NCBI RefSeq assembly: GCF_014596515.1
Contig: NZ_MSJQ01000120.1
Coordinates: 1-43,090 of the forward strand
DNA: 43,090 bases
DNA from: Streptomyces sp. CBMA156
GTDB lineage: Bacteria > Actinomycetota > Actinomycetes > Streptomycetales > Streptomycetaceae
Direction of reading: 5' to 3'
Shown here: piece by piece, positions 40,387-43,090 of the stretch
Numbering within the stretch: position 1 is the stretch's first letter
Layout of the letters: every line of letters begins with the position of its first letter
Notes under the pieces: generated by a model
Database searches by the model: none
What the model saw: the letters and a program-made list of their open reading frames with translations, nothing else
What the model was told of the DNA's origin: nothing
Program-made: the position numbers and the translations under genes

Positions 40387-41550
40387 TCAGCCGAGCTGCT
40401 GCTCGATCGCGCGCAGCTTGCGCTCCAGCGAGTCCAGCTTCGGCATCGACAGGGTGTCGTCGTCCGCGGTCAGGTCGACGGTCGAGCCGCTGCGGGACGA
40501 CCCGGTGCCGGAGGCCGAGGAGGCCGAGGAGTACGAGGAGGACGAGTAGGTGGAGGAGGAGTACGAGGAGCTGACCGCGGCGCGGGGGCGGCGGCCGGCG
40601 TCCAGGGCGGCCGGCTCGAGCGGGTCGGTGGACCGGAGCGAGGCCGAGTAGGACGAGGACGGAGTGGTGGCGTCGGATTCCGCGGCTAGGGCAGGCTCCG
40701 TAGTGCTCGGGCCGTCTCCGGCAGCCGTGAGAGCGGGCACCTGGCGGCCACCGCGGGCCCGGGCGAGCATGCCGCCCTGGCGGGAGATGGCCTTCAGCTC
40801 GGCCCGCTCGCGGCGGTCGGCGGTACGGGCGCGGGCCTTGGCGTCCAGCTTCGACTGGCGCTCCTCGCGGACCTCCTCGACGGCCTCGTCCAGGCTGCGG
40901 ACGTTCTCCAGCAGCATCAGCGACCAGGCCGCGTAGGTCTCGCGCGGGGCGCGCAGCCAGCGGACGATGCGGATCTGCGGCAGCGGACGCGGCACCAGGC
41001 CCTGCTCGCGCAGCGCGGCCTTGCGGGTCTGCTTCAGCGCCCGGTCGAACAGGATCGCCGCCGAGATCGACATGCCGGAGAAGAACTCGGGGGCACCGTC
41101 GTGCGAGAGGCCGCGCGGGGCGTGCACCCAGTTGAACCAGGCCGACGCGATCGCGAACACCCAGACCAGCAGGCGCGAGCCGAGGGCGGCGTCACCGTGG
41201 CTGGCCTCGCGGACGGCGAGCACCGAGCAGAACATCGCGGCGCCGTCCAGGCCGAACGGGACCAGGTACTCCCAGCCGCCGGACAGGCCCAGGTTCTCCT
41301 TGCCGAAGCCGACCAGGCCGTGGAAGGAGAGGGCGGCGGCGACACCGGCGCAGCAGAACAGCAGCGTGTACGAGGAGATGCCGTAGACCATCTCCTTGCG
41401 GCGGCGGCGCTCCTCGCTGCGCTCCCAGGAGTCGCCGGACTCGTCCTTCTTCGAGCTCTTGAAACGCAGCGTCGCCATCAGGACGGCGACGAACAGCAGG
41501 GCTGCGCCGCCGACGACGGTCCAGACCAGCTGTATGGAGGTCAGGTTCAT
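40387..41550 (-). CDS. DUF2637 family membrane protein
   Basis: The protein has 387 residues; the ATG at 41550 starts MNLTSIQLVWTVVGGAALLFVAVLMATL, with GGAGGT further upstream on the other side; longer frames have no start signal. Four transmembrane helices lie in the N-terminal third (about 4-27, 52-78, 90-112, 120-140), with FNWVHAPRGL typical of DUF2637. The long cytoplasmic region is charged (VEEVREERQSKLDAKARARTADRRER, likely coiled), then Ser/Thr/Tyr-rich: VSSSYSSSTYSSSSYSSASSASG, and ends in a helix KLDSLERKLRAIEQQLG. Function unknown. It is divergent from the TerA-like gene. Confidence 0.86.
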   Translation of the reverse strand: MNLTSIQLVWTVVGGAALLFVAVLMATLRFKSSKKDESGDSWERSEERRRRKEMVYGISSYTLLFCCAGVAAALSFHGLVGFGKENLGLSGGWEYLVPFGLDGAAMFCSVLAVREASHGDAALGSRLLVWVFAIASAWFNWVHAPRGLSHDGAPEFFSGMSISAAILFDRALKQTRKAALREQGLVPRPLPQIRIVRWLRAPRETYAAWSLMLLENVRSLDEAVEEVREERQSKLDAKARARTADRRERAELKAISRQGGMLARARGGRQVPALTAAGDGPSTTEPALAAESDATTPSSSYSASLRSTDPLEPAALDAGRRPRAAVSSSYSSSTYSSSSYSSASSASGTGSSRSGSTVDLTADDDTLSMPKLDSLERKLRAIEQQLG

Positions 41551-41888
41551 TGCGGGTCGGGCCTCGGGTTTCCGCAGGGGACAGGTACACAGCGAGACAC
41601 AGGCGGTCAGGACCGGCCGGGCGGGCATGGCCTGACGGTTCGTTCGTCGCCGCACGGCGTGCCGCCGCGCCCGCGCAGGGGCGGACGGGACACCTGTGCG
41701 GCTAGACGATATCGCGTCCGGGAGGGCGGCATGTTACGGGAGGGGGCTGGCTCCGGCCAATCGACCCGCCGGTCCGGCCGACCTGGGTAGCGGAAGGGCC
41801 GGACGGGGTATCGCCCGGCCGGGCCGATGCCCGATCATTGGTCGGCGGACCGTCAGACCGCCTGGCGGGAGCAGGGGGAGAGGACGGC
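41551..41888. other. 338-base divergent intergenic region
   Basis: It should carry the promoters of the DUF2637 and TerA-like genes. No repeat, hairpin or coding signal stands out, apart from a small low-GC patch GACGATATCGCG at about 41704-41715. Confidence 0.45.
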
Positions 41889-42626
41889 ATGGTCTCGATC
41901 TGGGAGTACCTGCGCGGGGACCGGAGCTACACCTTCGACAACCCCGGCGGTCAGCACAAGGTCACGCTCACCAAATCGTCCCCGCAGCACGCGATCACCG
42001 GGCCGGCCGCCACCACCGGCTACCTCTACGTCAACCTGCACTGGACGATGAGTTCCGGCGGCGCCCGGCCGAGTCCCTGGGACTCCTTCAGGCGGTTCTT
42101 CAGCCCGCGGCTCCTGCGGCCGCAGGAGCCGGACTCGGCGCAGGGCACCGAGCCGACGAACGTCGACCTCGACCTGGCCTGCATGTACGAACTCTCCGAC
42201 GGCTCCACGGGTGTGGTGCAGCCGCTCGGCGGGCTCTTCGGCGACCTCCAGAGCGCGCCGTACATCAAGCTCAGCGGCGACGACCAGTACGGGGCGCCGT
42301 CCGGCGAGACGATGTACGTCAACCTGGAGAAGAAGGACAAGTTCAAGCGGCTGCTGATCTTCGTCTACATCTACGACGGCACGCCGGCCTTTGAGCAGTC
42401 GCACGCGGTGGTCACGATCGTGCCGCAGACCGGGCCGCGGATCGAGATCAAGCTGGAGGAACGGGCCAGGGCGGCGCGGTCCTGCGCGGTGGTGCTGATC
42501 GAGAACGCGGGGGACAACCAGCTGAGGGTGCGCCGCGAGGTGCGGTACGTCAACGGGTTCCAGGCGGACATCGACAGGCTGTACGGGTTCGGGATGCAGT
42601 GGCAGCGCGGGTACAAGGGGGACTGA
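41889..42626 (+). CDS. TerA/TerD-like tellurium resistance protein
   Basis: The protein has 245 residues; ATG at 41889 follows GGGGGAGAGGA. HKVTLTKSSPQHAITGPAATTGYLYVNLHWTM is a divergent TerD-fold strand pattern; VDLDLACMYELSDGSTGVVQPLGGLFGDLQSAPYIKLSGDDQYG has the acidic DLDLACMYEL core of the TerA group, and FGDLQSAPYIKLSGDD and LLIFVYIYDGTPAFEQS follow. It is more distant from the two TerD copies than they are from each other. It is likely to work with TerD/TerC at the membrane, by family association. The gene after it on the minus strand ends 115 bases away. Confidence 0.85.
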   Translation: MVSIWEYLRGDRSYTFDNPGGQHKVTLTKSSPQHAITGPAATTGYLYVNLHWTMSSGGARPSPWDSFRRFFSPRLLRPQEPDSAQGTEPTNVDLDLACMYELSDGSTGVVQPLGGLFGDLQSAPYIKLSGDDQYGAPSGETMYVNLEKKDKFKRLLIFVYIYDGTPAFEQSHAVVTIVPQTGPRIEIKLEERARAARSCAVVLIENAGDNQLRVRREVRYVNGFQADIDRLYGFGMQWQRGYKGD

Positions 42627-42740
42627 CGGCGGGTGGTGACCGGCGGTCCTCGCGGCGGGGGCGGGGCGCCGTCGGACCCGGTCGGACCCGGCTGGGCCGG
42701 GCCGGGCTGGTCCGGGGTGGCGGGTGGTCCCGCCGGGGCG

Positions 42741-43090
42741 TCAGCGGGGCTGGAACTGCGGGCCCTGCGGGGGCAGCGCGAACTCCTCGCCGGCGAGCGC
42801 CGGGGGCTGGGCCGTCGGCGACTGCGGCGGGACGGGCGGCTGCTGGCCGGTGCCGGACGCTGCGGGTAGCCGTAGCCGGCGGGGCGCTGCGGCGGGGCGG
42901 GCCGGTCGGGCTGGGGGTAGCCGTAACCGCCCGGCTGCTGCTGGTAGGGCTGCTGGCCGGGGCCGGGCTGCGGGTAGCCGTAGCCGCCGGTCGGCTGCTG
43001 CTGGGGGTAGCCGTACCCCGTGCCGGGCTGCTGTTGGGGATAGCCGTAGCCGGTGCCGGGCCGGTGGCCGGGAGGCACGGTGGGCGGCGG
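42741..43090 (-). pseudogene. Gly-Tyr-Pro-Gln-rich protein, apparent frameshift, 5' end outside window
   Basis: From base 43090 the frame reads PPPTVPPGHRPGTGYGYPQQQPGTGYGYPQ, with five GYGYPQ-type repeats. In a second frame, beginning near 42854, the reading is GTGQQPPVPPQSPTAQPP, then ALAGEEFALPPQGPQFQPR and a TGA at 42741. Restoring one base near 42855-42857 joins them as GYGYPQRPGTGQQPPVPPQ. Left as is, the repeat frame would run 370 bases antisense through the TerA-like gene. The frameshift could be biological, programmed or a sequencing error in a GC run. Such repeat tails occur on membrane-linked or surface proteins. Confidence 0.65.

Overview
The window is very GC-rich, uses G/C at nearly all third codon positions, starts many genes with GTG, and carries long GC-rich hairpins without T-tails. 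Gene content and order (fabD-fabH-acpP-fabF behind a PucR-type fasR and next to a DUF3145 gene; homodimeric aceE next to a DUF3052 gene; a tellurium-type TerD/TerC/TerA block) point to a chromosomal core region of a Streptomycetaceae member (Streptomyces or Kitasatospora). I see no insertion sequence, prophage, CRISPR array or rRNA.

Layout. 1-2.4 kb: 5' part of a xylulokinase gene, a small YtxH-like protein gene ending at a 34-bp perfect palindrome, and two nearly identical tRNA-Asn genes. 2.4-6 kb: a secreted or lipid-anchored trypsin-like protease, a CAT-anticodon tRNA and a large polytopic membrane protein. 6-8 kb: a three-gene SPFH / ribbon-helix-helix / GPP34 cassette behind a perfect 16-bp palindrome. 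8-13.1 kb: a PLP-fold-II enzyme, an LCP cell-wall ligase, a divergent MarR/oxidoreductase pair and DUF3145. 13.2-18.4 kb: the type II fatty-acid synthase operon and its activator fasR. 18.4-23.5 kb: pirin, a serine hydrolase, a MerR/aldo-keto reductase operon, and a divergent TIGR03086/YafY-WYL pair. 23.5-30 kb: two DUF1023 secreted hydrolase paralogues around an MmcQ gene and an acyltransferase gene, then a NarL-type two-component system. 30-32.6 kb: divergent TetR/MFS efflux pair. 32.8-36.5 kb: aceE and DUF3052. 36.8-43.1 kb: a peroxiredoxin, two TerD paralogues, a DUF475/TerC membrane protein, a DUF2637 membrane protein, a TerA-like protein and a Gly-Tyr-Pro-Gln-rich protein that appears frameshifted.

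How it fits together. Pyruvate dehydrogenase supplies acetyl-CoA and the fab operon consumes it as malonyl-ACP, so the middle and right parts are central carbon and lipid metabolism. The Ter block with its adjacent peroxiredoxin looks like an envelope or oxidative stress module. The remaining pairs are mostly local regulator-target units with recognisable operators between divergent promoters.

Most interesting signals: the SPFH-RHH-GPP34 cassette with its palindrome; a 25-bp element shared by the two-component operon and the DUF1023-acyltransferase operon; a 56-bp tandem duplication that creates a 20-codon upstream ORF ending on the MmcQ start codon; hairpins between acpP and fabF; and the probable one-base frameshift near 42855.
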